A DNA stretch of 64,000 bases from Corythucha ciliata. Taxonomy: Eukaryota > Arthropoda > Insecta > Hemiptera > Tingidae. The notes below the pieces were generated by a model that saw only the letters and a program-made list of their open reading frames with translations, was not told the origin of the DNA and made no database searches. Position numbers and translations under genes: made by a program. Below are positions 20,261 through 31,713 of the stretch, in pieces (within the stretch, counting starts at the first letter, position 1; each line of letters begins with the position of its first letter). Where the stretch lies: contig CM075942.1 of NCBI GenBank assembly GCA_038030265.1, positions 38,778,751 to 38,842,750 of the forward strand. Direction: 5' to 3'.

Positions 20261-22018
20261 ATGCCTTTTTCTTCCGAAGACGGCGATAACAACGAGTTGG
20301 TTCGGTCCGTAAGGAACACTCCTAAATTTGAAGCCTTCAATGAAGAAGAGGAGCTATTGTCAAATTATTTAGAGCGCCTCGATTTATTCTTCAATTTAAA
20401 TGATATCGAAGATGGCAAAAAAGTTCAGTTCTTATTAACTGACGTTGGAGCTCGAATTTATGGAACTTTAAAAAATATTTTATTACCAGAGCCACCTGTC
20501 AACAAGTCATTCGACGACTTGAAAAAGGTCTTAGTCAACCATTTCCAGCCCAAAAAGTCAATACTTTTCGAACGGTGTTTGTTTTTTAAACGAGTCCAGA
20601 AGGATGATGAAGGAATTTCGGAATTTGCCATCGAAATCAAGAAAATGGCCTCTATGTGTGAATTCGGAGGATTCTTGAATGACGCGCTTCGGGACAGGCT
20701 GATTAGTGGCTTGAGAAATCACGAAATTCAGAGGATTCTAATGTCGGAAGATCGTTTAAATTTCCACGAGGCGTGTGCAAAAGCCCTTCAGATACAATCA
20801 ATATCGAAAGAAGTTATTTCCCTTCGTAATATCGGCGAAGAATCGTTCAGCTCCAACACTTGCTTAGTTAAAAAAGGGAATACTTCTCGTCAATGGAAAG
20901 ACAAAGGAATGTCTAAGCGTAAGCACTGCGGAAAAATTGGCCACGACTCAAAGAAATGTTATTTTGCAGGAGCGTCGTGTCATAATTGTAATGAAAAAGG
21001 ACATATTTCAAGAGTTTGTAGAAAACAAGGAATTCACTCGCTAAAGGAAACGTCGTCAAGAGTCGAAGATGAAAAGGAGCATGCAGCTGAATGTGTTTTT
21101 TCAGACGGCGAACTGGCTCACATCAATGCAGTAAATAATAAGCTAATTTTTTCTGCTATCAATATTCCTCTTAAAATGAACGGGAGGTGGATGTCAATGG
21201 TTTTGGACAAGGGCGCTGTGGTCTCTGTTGTCCCCAAGAATGTTTACGCTGATCATTTTTCGTCGTGTCCTTTAAGAAAATGTGTTATCCAGGTGTCGTC
21301 TTACGGGGGTCAGCCTCTTCGGGTTAGCGGAGAAATTGACGTTTTGGTTCAGTATAACAACGTGAATGTGAAACTGCCTTTAGTAGTGATCGACGCTAAT
21401 CACCACTCTTGGCAACCCATACTTTTGGGTACAAATTGGTTGGAACCTCTTGGCATTCAAATCACGGATAAACGGGCATCAATTTATCGGGTTTCATCTG
21501 ACGATTCTAGTTTGGAAAATAAATTTTTCGAAAAGTATTTTACGGTGTTCGATGGTCCCGTAAAATCGATTAATGGAGTAAAGGCAACAATACTTTTGAA
21601 GGATAACGCTCGTTCAATTTTTTGTAAGGCTCGTCCCGTTCCCTTTGCTCTGCGTCAGATGGTTGAAAACGAAATTTTCTCATGGGTAAAAGATGATATA
21701 GTTGATCCGGTCAAAAGCTCCGAATGGGCGACACCTCTGGTGTGTGTCCCCAAAGACCAAGGAAAGAAGGTTCGACTGTGTGCAGATTTTAAAGTTACCT
21801 TAAATAAAGCCATTCAAGTGGAACACTACCCACTCAACACTGGTGAAGAATACGGCTCCACGGCTACCACGGAAGAATACGGTCGTCGACAATGTTATTT
21901 CTTTCTTTGCTCCATGGAATGCCTTGCCTGTAACTTCTCAAAAAGTAGCTATGGAAACAAGAGCAGATCCGGTTCTCGTGAAAGTTTACAGCTACACAAT
22001 CGATGGTTGGCCTTGTGA
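20261..22018 (+). pseudogene. Gypsy gag-protease-partial reverse transcriptase
   Basis: The frame is open from the ATG at 20261 (MPFSSEDGDNN) to 22018. Gag capsid-like region: FEAFNEEEELLSNYLERL and the LVNHFQPKKSILFERCLFFK block. Zinc knuckles: a damaged one (HCGKIGHDSKKC) and a complete CCHC one (CHNCNEKGHISRVC). The protease active site reads LDKGAVVSVV, where DTG/DSG is expected, so it is mutated. Reverse transcriptase begins SSEWATPLVCVPKDQGKKVR and LCADFKVTLNKA, then breaks off after HYPL. The last 60 or so residues are out of frame with the following integrase region. The palm with the YxDD box is absent. Confidence 0.85.
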
Positions 22019-22914
22019 CAACGATTTATCACCAGATTTATTAATTTTCAAAAGGAAAAGTTGCGAACTTTCTAAAGAAGACGAGTGCCTCGTTTGGGGT
22101 AATCGAGTAGTCGTACCGTCAAAGTTAAGGGGTGAAGTATTGAAAATGCTCCACCAGGAGCATCCTGGAATATTTCGTATGAAAGAATTAGCGTGGAGCT
22201 ACGTGTGGTAACCTAAAATAGACTCTGATATTGAAGGCGTAATCAAGTCATGCACCACCTGCCAGTTTTCTCGGCCAGCTCAAAGGATGAAAACAGCTTT
22301 CCCGTGGCCTCAAGCGACAAGGAAATGGCAGAGGGTGCACTAGGATTTTGCAGAGAAAAATAACAAAAAATTTCTGATTCTCTGATTAATTTTCAAAATG
22401 GATGGAAGTGATCGTTATGAGCAGAACTACGGCATCGTTGACAGTGGAGAAAATTAGGTCTGTGTTTGCCAACTTTGGTTGTCCCGAAGTCGTTGTCACA
22501 GACAACGGACCTCCATTTCACTCGGCAGAATTTTCAAGTTTTTTGAATTCAAATGGCATCCAACATTTGTTTTCTCCACCGTACCATCCAAAGTCAAACG
22601 GTGCGGCTGAAGCTGCTGTGAAAATCTTCAAGACAAATCTTTTACGTCAGCTTTCTGAAGGGAATAAAGACAGATCTCTTCAGCGTCGTGTGGATTGCTT
22701 TTTGTTCGCTTACAGGAATACTCCTCACACAGCAACGGGACTTTCTCCGGCGGAACTTTTGCTTGGCTACAAGCCAAGAAGCCGACTAACCTTATTGAAA
22801 CCGCAGCCTCGGCCACGGGAGGTCAAAGAAACGGAAGCTTGGAAAAATAATTCCTCTTTTTATGAAATTAAAGAAAGCGTATTGATCAGGAAAATTTCAC
22901 ATTTTACATCATAA
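21843..22914 (+). pseudogene. Gypsy integrase, broken
   Basis: The zinc-binding region reads LHQEHPGIFRMKELAW then CTTCQFSRPAQRMK, with stop codons at 22209-22211 and about 22340. The catalytic core from 22402 has VVVTDNGPPFHSAEF and PPYHPKSNGAAEAAVKIFK, which contain the D and E of the D,D-35-E triad, followed by FLFAYRNTPHTATGLSPAEL, a Gypsy hallmark. The first catalytic aspartate near 22345 lies next to a stop. Non-functional. Confidence 0.85.
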
Positions 22915-22917
22915 TCA

Positions 22918-24174
22918 AAGAGGGTTGGTGGGGAAAAAATTAATAAATGAAGACATCATTAAAAAAAAATGTATTTCGACTTGTTCCTTCCCTGTTCCCT
23001 CCCAATTACCCGCCTCGGCAATAACTCTCCTGATTCAGATTCCAATTTATCATATTTAATTTTTACAGTTGCTGAAAAATTAAACAAAACACACAATGTT
23101 TTAAACTCTATACTCGGCATTATAATACCATGCTTCTTACCAATAATAATTCTGAAGACCTCGAGTTTTACAAATGCAAATTTTCCTTTTCGACCGTATA
23201 AGCTGTATCGTTTTGCAACGTCTTTGGATAGCGTTCTTCTTCTTGAGGTGCAGTTCTTACCAGCACACTTCTTCCGCTTTCCTTCTTCTGTAGCGCAGGT
23301 ATAATGGTCCTTTCTGTCGAACTTGATGTCATTTATTACTCTTTTCGATTCTTTGGTACTACACACAAAAGTTGCATTGAGATATAACCGCTGTAACTTC
23401 ATCATTCACCTTACTTGCAGTGTGGTGCTGTACGGCTGGAGTAGGAGTGGTACTACTCGATGTGGAGCACTGGGGAGGTGGAGATACTATCCGCGCCGTG
23501 AGACTGTAATACAAGTGTCACAATTCTTTTCTCGGGGGCATTCTTTCGGCGCGCGGACTGTAGTTGGTAGTTATTCCTCTTTATCTTTTCTGTGCTTCTC
23601 TTCACGGTACATTCATTTTCCGATGATTCCGCGGAGAAAGGGAACTTTTCTTTTTGCTTCGCCTTTCTTTTTCGGTTTTCATAAAATTCTGATGAGGACT
23701 CCGAGCAAATATTCGATGGATGCGGAGCTAGAAGTCAGAAGGGTCAGTTTCTGGCATACACAAATACGACACAAGTCACTCAGGGGATTCGAGAAAGTGG
23801 GAGCCACTGTAAATCCCTCTACCACTATTTTAAGTTCCAATAAAGTACCTATTTATGGGATATCAATATTACAAAAAAGTTACCCAATATTATGTGGACC
23901 AATATTGCACAATGAAGACGAACTTTATTGTACAATGATGGAATGGATTGTTGTTCATTGGTTGTTAGCAGAATTAATCAAAACGAAAAACATAGTCTGC
24001 TGGTCACCGGAAACCACTTGAAATACAAGCTGTTAGCGATAATTTACGAGGTAAGCTGCTACCCTGCCAATGCATAATATGGATCAACATGGAAAATGTT
24101 GTGCTTCCATATACAACATTTAACAATCAAAACAATATTGTCCAAGATTGTAACGACATTGTCTAATATTAGCG
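22918..24174. other. unassigned spacer
   Basis: A minus-strand frame (22959-23405) has a Cys-rich segment, TCATEEGKRKKCAGKNC, that could be a piggyBac zinc-finger tail downstream of the piggyBac fragment at 24213-24570, but the pattern is not convincing. From about 23860 the sequence is rich in AATATT and CAATATTG words leading to the terminus at 24175. Confidence 0.35.
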
Positions 24175-24185
24175 TGCTGCTTGGG
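24175..24185. repeat. isolated TGCTGCTTGGG terminus
   Basis: Same end as the right terminus of the 9614-12210 element and, like it, preceded by AATATT-rich sequence. It shows that this end belongs to a repeated family in the genome. A left partner near 23850 is not clear. Confidence 0.6.
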
Positions 24186-24212
24186 CAAATTAAATAAGCA
24201 GAAAATTGCAAA

Positions 24213-24570
24213 TTAACAGGAACCTCTTTTTCCCCTCTTGAATAATTGCTTGTTTTGTAAGACACATTTTTTGGGTATACGATTCTCCCGAATCGTGCCA
24301 GTTGCGGTGTACCCCTTTTCTTTCAAAAAACGGAAGAGATTTACTCCGCTGAACAAATTGTCGAAAAATAGGTTGTATGGCAATTCTCTTTTGTCAGCCG
24401 GCAGTTCCTCCAGAAGGGTGACCTCTGGTGCCGCGCAACTCCCAAAATCTTTGCAATATTCTTCGGGGACTGAGTCTATCTTTCCTTGGTAAACGGTGAA
24501 GTTCACCAGATAGCCATCCTTTTTGTTTACGCACCATGTTTTATAACCATAGCGTAATGGCTTAGTCATA
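24213..24570 (-). pseudogene. piggyBac transposase central fragment
   Basis: Reads KPLRYGYKTWCVNKKDGYLV, then VTLLEELPADKRELPYNLFF and DNLFSGVNLFRFLKEKGYTA, ending GTIRENRIPKK. This is the segment spanning the second catalytic aspartate (FFDN) of piggyBac transposases. No stop within the fragment, but both flanks are unrelated. From a different subfamily than the 33-34 kb copy, as the residues differ widely. Confidence 0.85.
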
Positions 24571-24679
24571 GAACACGTCGAACGCCGTACAGCTAACGCT
24601 AATGGGCTGCATTTAGATCTACACGAAAGGCTGAAGAACTTTTTATCACGACTGAATAAAACAAAATAATCCAGTCTCG

Positions 24680-24972
24680 CGGACAGATGAAAATAACAAC
24701 CCCAGTACGGATATTACTGTTGAAGCTGAAACTGCCTTGTCTGAGGAACATGAAGACCTGAGCGCACCAAATCGAGACGTCATCCAGGGAACGTCGTCAG
24801 GAATGCAACTGAGACAGCCAACTCCTCAACTAGTTGAAAATAAGCGTAAACGCTGCGAACCTTGCTTGGCCATGAAAAATAAAGTCTCACTCAATATTCC
24901 TGTAAAATCTGTGATAAAAGGTTGTGCTTGCAACACACCGAAAACTTATGTGACGTTTGTTGCCAAAACATA
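24680..24972 (+). pseudogene. piggyBac transposase C-terminal zinc-finger fragment
   Basis: A linker with TSSGMQLRQPTPQLVENKRK leads to RCEPC; after a frameshift near 24900 the other frame reads CKICDKRLCLQHTENLCDVC, the cross-brace cysteine-rich domain at the end of many piggyBac transposases. It lies on the opposite strand to the central fragment 110 bp away, so either an inversion split one copy or these are two copies. Confidence 0.75.
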
Positions 24973-25762
24973 ATACCTAGTCAGTAAGAAAACAAGTTCT
25001 TTACACTGTTATCCCTACTGAATCAACCAACGAAAGAAATCAACCAGCGGCCTCTGCTTATAAACCGTGGGCAGAAGGAAGACTGATACTAGAGAAGAAA
25101 ACGCTGCGAATTATCGAACAACGCCTTATTATTTCGACTGTTTATGGGTTTATTATTCATCGATGTAGTCAAATCCGGCTTGAAATTACATGAAAATCGA
25201 CACCCCACACCCCTATGATCCCAAATCCTTTGAAAATCCCCATTTTGGACCCGCTTTTGGCCCATAAAACCCCAGGGAGTTATTTGATCAAACTGATCAG
25301 ATGTTAGGACCAACTAGACCCCAAATGGAGTCTATGTGCGAAAGAACGAGTTTTTTCGAGCAATCCTAGGGCAAGATATGGCCCGGACGGCGGACGGACA
25401 TTTTTTTTTTATTGCAGATTTGGATTCTACGCACTTTGAAACGTAAAACTACAATTTTGAGGGGGGTCAAAAAATTTTTTTTGCGATACGATTACAAAGA
25501 CTTATTATTGAGAAATAATAAGCCAAAAGTAAATGCTCGCAGGGCTAGAGGTGCTCGGAGAAGCGCGTGTCGTGTGACGTCACCCAATTCCTCCCGCGAA
25601 TGCCTTTATCCGACTTTTAAATATTTTTTTCACACCTCCACTACGGAAACTGGTAAATATCGCACAGAAAACACTCGCGGAAAATGCCCTTTATCACACA
25701 CCCGTGCGATATAAATTCATGTGGCACGGGTGTGCGTTAGGAGAACAGCTGATTACTCCAAT
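24973..25762. other. unassigned spacer
   Basis: No gene recognised. The stretch 25545-25740 is more GC-rich and includes a TGACGTCA palindrome at about 25575 and the inverted pair CACACCCGTGC / GCACGGGTGTG (about 25698 and 25724). Its meaning is unknown. Confidence 0.3.
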
Positions 25763-26310
25763 TTTGACCTATTTTTGTTAGCACTAAACGATTTTTGCGA
25801 ATAAAACTTATAGCGTTCCCCATTTGCACAAAATTCTGCAACGGGGCTATTCATTTCCACCCGTCTTCTCCACTAACATATGATTTAATTCAGTGAAGAC
25901 GGGTGGAAATGAACTGCCCAAATGCAGAATTTTGTGCAAATGGGGAACGCTATTAGTGTGCTGAGCGCCATAAAGAAGATGAACATGTAATCGCTTCTCG
26001 CCAAATTGAGGAGAGTTCTATTAATGACCTTAGAAGAAATTATGTGGGTGGGACCGGTGGGGGAACTTAATTTTTTCGAAGTCTGCGCTCCACTACTAAT
26101 TCTTACGAATCAAATTGACACCCTCTATGAGGCAAATATAATACAATTGCTTCTCGCCAAAGTTTTAAATTTAAAATTTGATATCAGCGTTCCACTACTG
26201 AACAAATTTTTGTTAATCAAACTTTGTCGCCCCCTAGGAGACAAACATGTAATAGCTTCTCGCCTAATTGAGGACAGTTCTATTTATGACCTTCGAATAA
26301 ATTGTGTGGG
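25763..26310 (+). repeat. repeat X, reference copy
   Basis: Contains in one piece the segments that are scattered over 429-590, 1848-1974 and 4549-4600. Internally it consists of two to three diverged units with recurring ATGTAAT-GCTTCTCGCC-AATTGAGGA. One frame gives IASRQIEESSINDLRRNY (from about 25989) and IASRLIEDSSIYDLRINC (from about 26251). No family recognised. Confidence 0.75.
25811..25952. mobile_element. 142-bp palindromic MITE with TTA duplication
   Basis: The arms of about 64 bp begin TAGCGTTCCCCATTTGCACA and end with the complement. TTA flanks it at 25808-25810 and 25953-25955. The copy of repeat X at 429-590 has a single TTA at this point (about 470-472), showing the empty site. 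The 3-bp duplication fits PIF/Harbinger mobilisation. Some arm positions have changed (ACGGGGCTATTC versus GAACTGCCCA). Confidence 0.9.
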
Positions 26311-26443
26311 GCAGGATAGGTGATATGTGTAGGTGGTGCAATTATTCCAGACTTTTCCGGTTTTGTGAAGTGGGAAAAAAGTAGTTCATGACTCGTCGGA
26401 AAGGATTTAGGATTAGAGACTTAACCAAGATTTCCCATCTTAG

Positions 26444-27977
26444 TCCAGTCAAATCGTATAAAAAGAAAATACCATACGTGGACAAAAATCTCGTCTTTGA
26501 TTTTTTCACTTTATTCAATGTTTTTTGGGGTGAGGAACACGAATCTGAAGAGATCCAACAAAATTTCCTTGTGCGTTTTGATAAAATCGCGAAAAACTGA
26601 TAATTTTTGGCACTTTTTTTAGTTTTTCGCTTGCAACTCCTCAATGACGCATTCTATGGAAAACAGGACCCTGTTCTTTTTTGAAGAGCATCAAGTTCTG
26701 CGTCGAATCATTTTTTCTTTTGTCACAATTGACCCAGCCGTTTCGCCGGTATTGATTATTTTAAAATGGTCATTTTTAGTCGCTTTTGGCAAAATTGTGT
26801 GAAAAAATAAAAGTAGTTCAACTTCAGTAGAGTGAAGCAATCTCTGACGCTAGCTATAATACTGGTGATATGTTGAGTTTTAACATTTGTGGACAAAGTT
26901 GGTGGGCATAGCCACTTTTTCTGAAACCAAACCAATTTCCATCGCCCTGTACAGAATATTTTCCGGGCCTGGACAAATTTGGTAAATATGGTTCCTGACT
27001 GTAAATTTCACCAGCTTTCACTGAAAAATAGTGCAATGTTCATCGAAGGCTTCGTTCGATAGTTATTGGCAAAAACGTTCGGCTGAAGAAAGGAGTTATT
27101 GAATAATTACTCATTTTGCGAATTTCCCACTGCGTTTTATTGCCACTTATCGGGTCTTTATAAAAACACCATACATGACTCCTTATAGGAAATTTAATGA
27201 GCTTTCAGATGAGTTTCTTTAAAGTGTAATCGAATAGATAGTTCTTGAGTTATAGGCCGAAATGTGGCAAGAATTTTTTTTTTTTTTTTCAACAAATTTC
27301 AAATTGTTTGACGTTATGGCCCTGTCTTATGTTAATCTTCAAATGAAATTTCATATAATTGGTCTGATAGAATATTCAATCAGCTTTCAGATCGTTTTTC
27401 ATATAAAAAAATTGGACTACTAGTTCGCGAGCTACTGGCAAAAATGTGCAGAAAAACGTGGTTTTTGGGCCGCCTTTTTTCGCGGTTTTTGCCGAATAAT
27501 TGATACCACTGATTTTTCCTGTAGGTTTCAAGGCTATTCACTTATGTAAAATTCAATTCTGAACCACTTTGATTTCATGACATTTTCCGATTGGAACAGC
27601 CGCTTTTAAGCTGCCGCTGTCTTAGTAATTTTTCTTAATTTTACCAAAAGTGGATAAATTGACCATTTAAAAAAAAATCAATACCGGTAAAACGGCTGGG
27701 TCAATTGTGATAAAAGGAAGAACGATTCGACGCAGAATTCAATGTTTTTCATGAAATGAGAGGGTTATATTTTCCGTAGAATGCGTCATAAAGGAGATAT
27801 AAGTCAAAAACTGGAAAAAATGCCAAAAATGAGCAGTTTTTCGCGATTTTCTCAAAACGCACAAGGAAATTTTGTTGGATCTCTTCAGATTCGTGTTCCT
27901 CGCCCCAAAAAACATAGAATATAGTGAAAAAATCTAAGACGAGATTTTTTTCCACGTGGAACTACCGTTTGACTGGA
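26444..27977. mobile_element. long-TIR element A, copy 2
   Basis: Direct-orientation copy of 14680-16214, alike in length and sequence end to end, with ends TCCAGTCAAA / TTTGACTGGA. CCATCTT flanks it on both sides (26435-26441 and 27978-27984), so the duplication is about 9 bp with two changed bases (CCATCTTAG versus CCATCTTTC). A 15-base T run near 27276 differs from copy 1. Non-coding. Confidence 0.8.
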
Positions 27978-28380
27978 CCATCTTTCAGTATGAAATAAAA
28001 GCTTGTATTATGGCAAACCTGAGAATATTTTTTTTTCGAGACTATCTTGATTAAGGCCAGTATTTATGAACGTTCCTTGAAGCTTCCAAGAGTCAAGGCG
28101 TCCTTGAGAAGCCTTTCTTGACAAGTTTTCGCATTTATGAAACTTCCTCTATTTGAAGGCAACCTTGACTTGAATGAAGCCTTGGTAAAAATTGCTTCTT
28201 GTACCAAGGGAGCTTGTGATCTACCTTGAGGCTTCCTTCACTCCATAAGGTCGTTCGACCACTGGACGCGTTTTCGAGCGGCGCTACAACGAGCGTACAT
28301 CCCAAAGGCTCAAGTTGAATGTGACATCGTCCACTGCAGGCTTAGCTGCAGTGAATTCAATTTAGGCCGGTACCTACTAA

Positions 28381-28517
28381 GTCTCGTATTCATAGACATT
28401 TCTTAAACTTAAATTTCCCTAAGTGAGCGTCAAAACAGATGATTTTTTCCCAACAAAAACTGATTTGATTTTTACTTAGGAGAAGTCTAACTTAAGTAGC
28501 GACTATGAATACGGGCC
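28381..28517. mobile_element. 137-bp MITE (GGCCCGTATTCATAG ends), TAA duplication
   Basis: Left end GTCTCGTATTCATAGAC, right end the complement of GGCCCGTATTCATAGTCGC. Flanked by TAA at 28378-28380 and 28518-28520. Same length as the 3614-3750 MITE and similar at the tips, but the interior is different. Confidence 0.75.
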
Positions 28518-28520
28518 TAA

Positions 28521-28660
28521 GGGTAGGTTTATCAATCACTGGATATCTCACGGAATAAGAATCCGTCGAATAACTTTACATTAATGTTTGCAAAAAGGCC
28601 CATAGCAACCAGACTTATACAGGCTTTATCCGAAGAATAAGTGCATTGATAAACGCATCC
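28521..28660. mobile_element. 140-bp MITE (TTTATCAAT ends), TAA duplication
   Basis: Left end GGGTAGGTTTATCAAT, right end the complement of GGATGCGTTTATCAAT. TAA at 28518-28520 and 28661-28663. The left TAA is shared with the neighbouring MITE, so one inserted directly at the duplicated target of the other. Confidence 0.7.
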
Positions 28661-29550
28661 TAAATGACTTAAATTGGATTCACTGCTAAACCTGCAGTGG
28701 ACGATGTCACATTCAATTTGAGTCTTTGGGATATACGCTGTGGTCGCGCGTTGTAGCTCCGCACGAAAACGCTTCCAGTGGACGACCGGCCACATCTGTT
28801 ATCTCCAATTTGGTTTTGCATTTCGGTGTGGAAATAATAAAAAAAAACTATGGAAGGAAATGATGACTGCGTCGAATATTTGCTCCATTTAAAAAGTAAA
28901 TTATTGTTAGGGTGCATACGGCAGTAATTGGCGGTCGATTGGCCCTCTTGGGCTGGTATACTCTCAGAAGGTCCGGCAAAACAACAATACGAACCGCGAA
29001 GGATGAAGAAAATGAGGAAGGGGGCAGATTGCTTGAGCGGGCCCTGCCTCACACTCACTTTCCATCGGGACAAGTACTCCGTCATCTCGGAGAACGAAAT
29101 TCATACCCTCGGCCATGGCTGGTGTACCTATCATTGTTGACTGCTCCCTGGATTTCACTTGAAACACATTCGAGCAGGAAGTCGGCACGGAGATGGTGGG
29201 ACTATCCCTCTTTTGCCGGTCATCTTTCAGTGAAATTATCTCAGCCATAAAATGAGTTTAAACGATATTCATATTCAAACCAGATTATTTATTTCACTAC
29301 TAAACTGGCGCACTAAATGAAACGGCGCTTTTCATAGGTTGAATTGGCGTCTAGGGATAACTCGGTAGTAAATCGTTCCTTTTTAGTGCCTTGAAGGCGA
29401 CCTTGGAAAAGTAAACCTTGAGCCAAGTGAAGGAATGTTTCTAAATACGATAAATGGTCAAGGCGCCCTTTTCAGTAAAGGGCACCTTTCTCGAGGACGC
29501 CTTGACTTCAAGTCGAGGAACAGTTGATGGAACATTCACAAATACGGGCC

Positions 29551-29990
29551 TGATCCTGTGGGCCAATAAATACGATATATTGGATTCTTTTTTCATTTCA
29601 TTGAAAGGCCCCTTGACAGATCTTGAAAATATTATAATTCCTTTTCGTAAAGTAAAGAGAAAAATATGTAATAAATCAGTATAAGTATGTACCAAACCTG
29701 TAAAACTATGATACTTTTTTCATATTGGAATTGGACACATTCCGTACCATTGAAGTGAGTGTGTTCATGTGGTCTTCGAGCATCATCAAACCAAAAGGTT
29801 TTTTGGTAGGGACTTTAGCTGACGGAGAATACGGGTTCATCACGTCAAATCAGTTGTTTTGAATCCAGTGTTTGAGCTCGAAAAGCTCTCCAACAGACCT
29901 GCCCAAACTGTGGTCAGGGAAGTATCCAAGATTGGACGTTATACCACAAATGATAAAATCTAATTTTCCCTGCATAATATGTACATGTCG
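29551..29990. other. unassigned spacer
   Basis: AT-rich, no gene or repeat recognised. Confidence 0.3.
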
Positions 29991-30300
29991 CATCCATGTC
30001 GAGTAATTGTCCACTTCACGAAATGGATGTCCATTTCACGAAGTGGCTCCACTTGCCATAACTTCAAAAAATTACGACATTTGGACGAAAAAAATTGTCC
30101 ATTTCTTGATAAGGAAATCGTGTTTGTCCAGTTGCTGAAAGCTTCCTTACTGTAAGTGGATGCACAAAATTATCCTTTTCGTGAAATGGATGAGTGAGGA
30201 ATCTCAGATGCTGAGACAATAATTTTTTTTTTTTAATTTAAAAAGGTTATTTTAGTGGGCACTCAAAAAACCGCTAAAAAATGACGTGTTCTTTAGAAAA
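29991..30300. repeat. family D element, single arm
   Basis: Begins GTCGCATCCATGTCGAGTAA and follows the arm of the palindrome at 797-1272 to about 30215, continuing with the TTTTTAGCGG-like sequence of its centre. No opposite arm is found. Confidence 0.7.
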
Positions 30301-30554
30301 ATATGTACAAAAAATTCGATGCTTTTGTTTGTTAACACAAAGTAGGCTAATGTGGCAACGTTGAATTGGAGGAGAGGAGAATTTTCAAGGTTAACCGACT
30401 CATGTTCCCAGACAGCAAATTGAGTTTCTCAACTAATTTTCCGCCCAGATTTCGCTGTCTTTTGAGGCACCGTATCCTCCAGTACTAGAGAACCTTTAAA
30501 ACACAGTTACTGCAACACGGATATTAGCGCCATATTTGGTCCCTCAGTCGTTAA

Positions 30555-30840
30555 GCCCAGTTCACACTTTCGAGTAGAGCATGCGAGAACAGGGTGGGGG
30601 CGGGGGTGTTTGCTAGTAGAGTGGCGACTTCTACTCGGCACGTCCGAACATATGTTCTAGTTACTCGACTGGCGAATGAACTAGGAAGGGTGAAAGTACA
30701 CTTCGAGTAGAGCATGTGAGTACAGGCTGAGGGCGGGTGGACGCCAGTAGAGTGGCGACTTCCACTCGAAAGGTCTGAACACGTGTCCCAGTTTCTCGCC
30801 TTGCTAGTGAGCTAGCAAGGTTGAATATGGTGCGTATGAG
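30555..30840. repeat. two tandem ~133-bp units (CGAGTAGAGCATG)
   Basis: CGAGTAGAGCATG recurs at 30571 and 30704, followed in both by a GGGCGGG stretch, AGTAGAGTGGCGACTT and a GTC-GAACA-TGT word. The leading end AAGCCCAGTTCACAC matches the complement of the end near 40817-40845. Probably a short inverted-repeat element with an internal duplication. Confidence 0.6.
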
Positions 30841-31364
30841 TCATTGGCCGGGGGGGGGGGCAACTACTCGTACACTGGCAAATCTCCCACTTCTCGATTT
30901 CATACTGGCTTCTCGCACAGGAACATTCGAGCGTCTTTCAAGTACTTCTCCACTAGGTACTTCCGTGCCAGCTATGAACGTTTGATTCGTTTTTCTACTT
31001 CAATTTTCTTTCAGCGCATATTTATGACAAAAATATGCGAACAGAACAGTCTAGTTGGAGAAAAAAGTATATTGTACACCTAGGCATGAAAGGCATACTT
31101 TTCCGGGCCGAGACTAAAAGTGGCCAGCCGAGAAAAAAAAAAGTCGAGCCTGACCATTTTTCGAGGCCCAGAATACGCCTTTCTGCCGAGGTGCACACAT
31201 GATTTTTTATCCTACGCAAAAAAAAGGAAAAAAATAGTAAATTATAGATCGACAAGTTTCTTATTAATTAGTGGTAAATTCAGTTAACTTCCTGAACACG
31301 TGTTCCTAGAACCATCTAGAAATTCGGGCCCTCAGGGTCCATTAGAAACTTGTCAAGTTATTAG
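30841..31364. other. unassigned spacer
   Basis: No gene recognised. A G10 run is near 30850. Confidence 0.3.
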
Positions 31365-31713
31365 GTTTGTTCGTTTGTTGTTCAGTGTAGAGGTGCGGGC
31401 GTCCGGGATTGACGTCATTTCTGAAAAGCAAACGAACGCTTTTCGTGCAAATGGCTAACCTTACGGTAACAAAAACGTTACCTTTATGATGTATTTCCGC
31501 TTCCCAGAAGGAAATAATTGACGAAAGGTACTTATTGAGCAGGTTATAACATTTCGAGCAGCAAGCTCCTCCTGATTTTTCAGTGTAGATAGTGCTGCTA
31601 CACTGAACAGTCCGAGATTTCACAAACGAACGCTTTCAGTGTAGTTCGGGATTACAAAAGAACGCTTTTCGGACTGTTCGTGCGGTCCAGAGCAGCTCCG
31701 GACGACAAATGAA
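31365..31713. repeat. dispersed repeat H, copy 2
   Basis: Inverted copy of 4777-5092, slightly longer because of extra sequence near 31395-31440. Diverged at perhaps one base in seven by eye. Non-coding. Confidence 0.7.

Larger units (their letters stand above)
20097..22917 (+). mobile_element. deleted Gypsy-type LTR retrotransposon
   Basis: The order is a possible LTR remnant (20097-20209), a primer-binding-like TGGCGACGAG (20211-20220), gag with zinc knuckle, protease, the first part of reverse transcriptase, then integrase. Most of reverse transcriptase and all of RNase H are missing at a junction near 21840. No matching 3' LTR is found after the integrase, so the copy is truncated. No envelope gene is seen. 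Confidence 0.85.
28244..28793. mobile_element. nested inverted-repeat element (CCACTGGA ends)
   Basis: The arms 28262-28372 and 28663-28790 are complementary (GACGCGTTTTCGAGCGGCGC, GAATGTGACATCGTCCACTG and others). The space between them is filled by two abutting MITEs. A related end occurs within the duplicated units at about 36940-36985 and 38752-38797. Confidence 0.65.
28055..29550. mobile_element. 1.5-kb element with GGCC(A/C)GTATTTATGAACG-type ends
   Basis: Left end GGCCAGTATTTATGAACGTT, right end the near-complement of it (about 29530-29550). These are the same ends as the 137-bp MITE at 3614-3750. The arms contain repeated CAAGG/CCTTG words. The interior holds three nested MITEs on the left and, on the minus strand from 29248, a frame starting MAEIISLKDDRQKRDSPTIS that I do not recognise and that could be a remnant gene of the element. 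Flanking triplets (TAA and TGA) match only partly. Confidence 0.6.

Noticed and set aside
22959..23405. piggyBac zinc-finger tail on the minus strand
   Set aside because: The cysteines do not form the C-x2-C repeated pattern of the family; left as unassigned.
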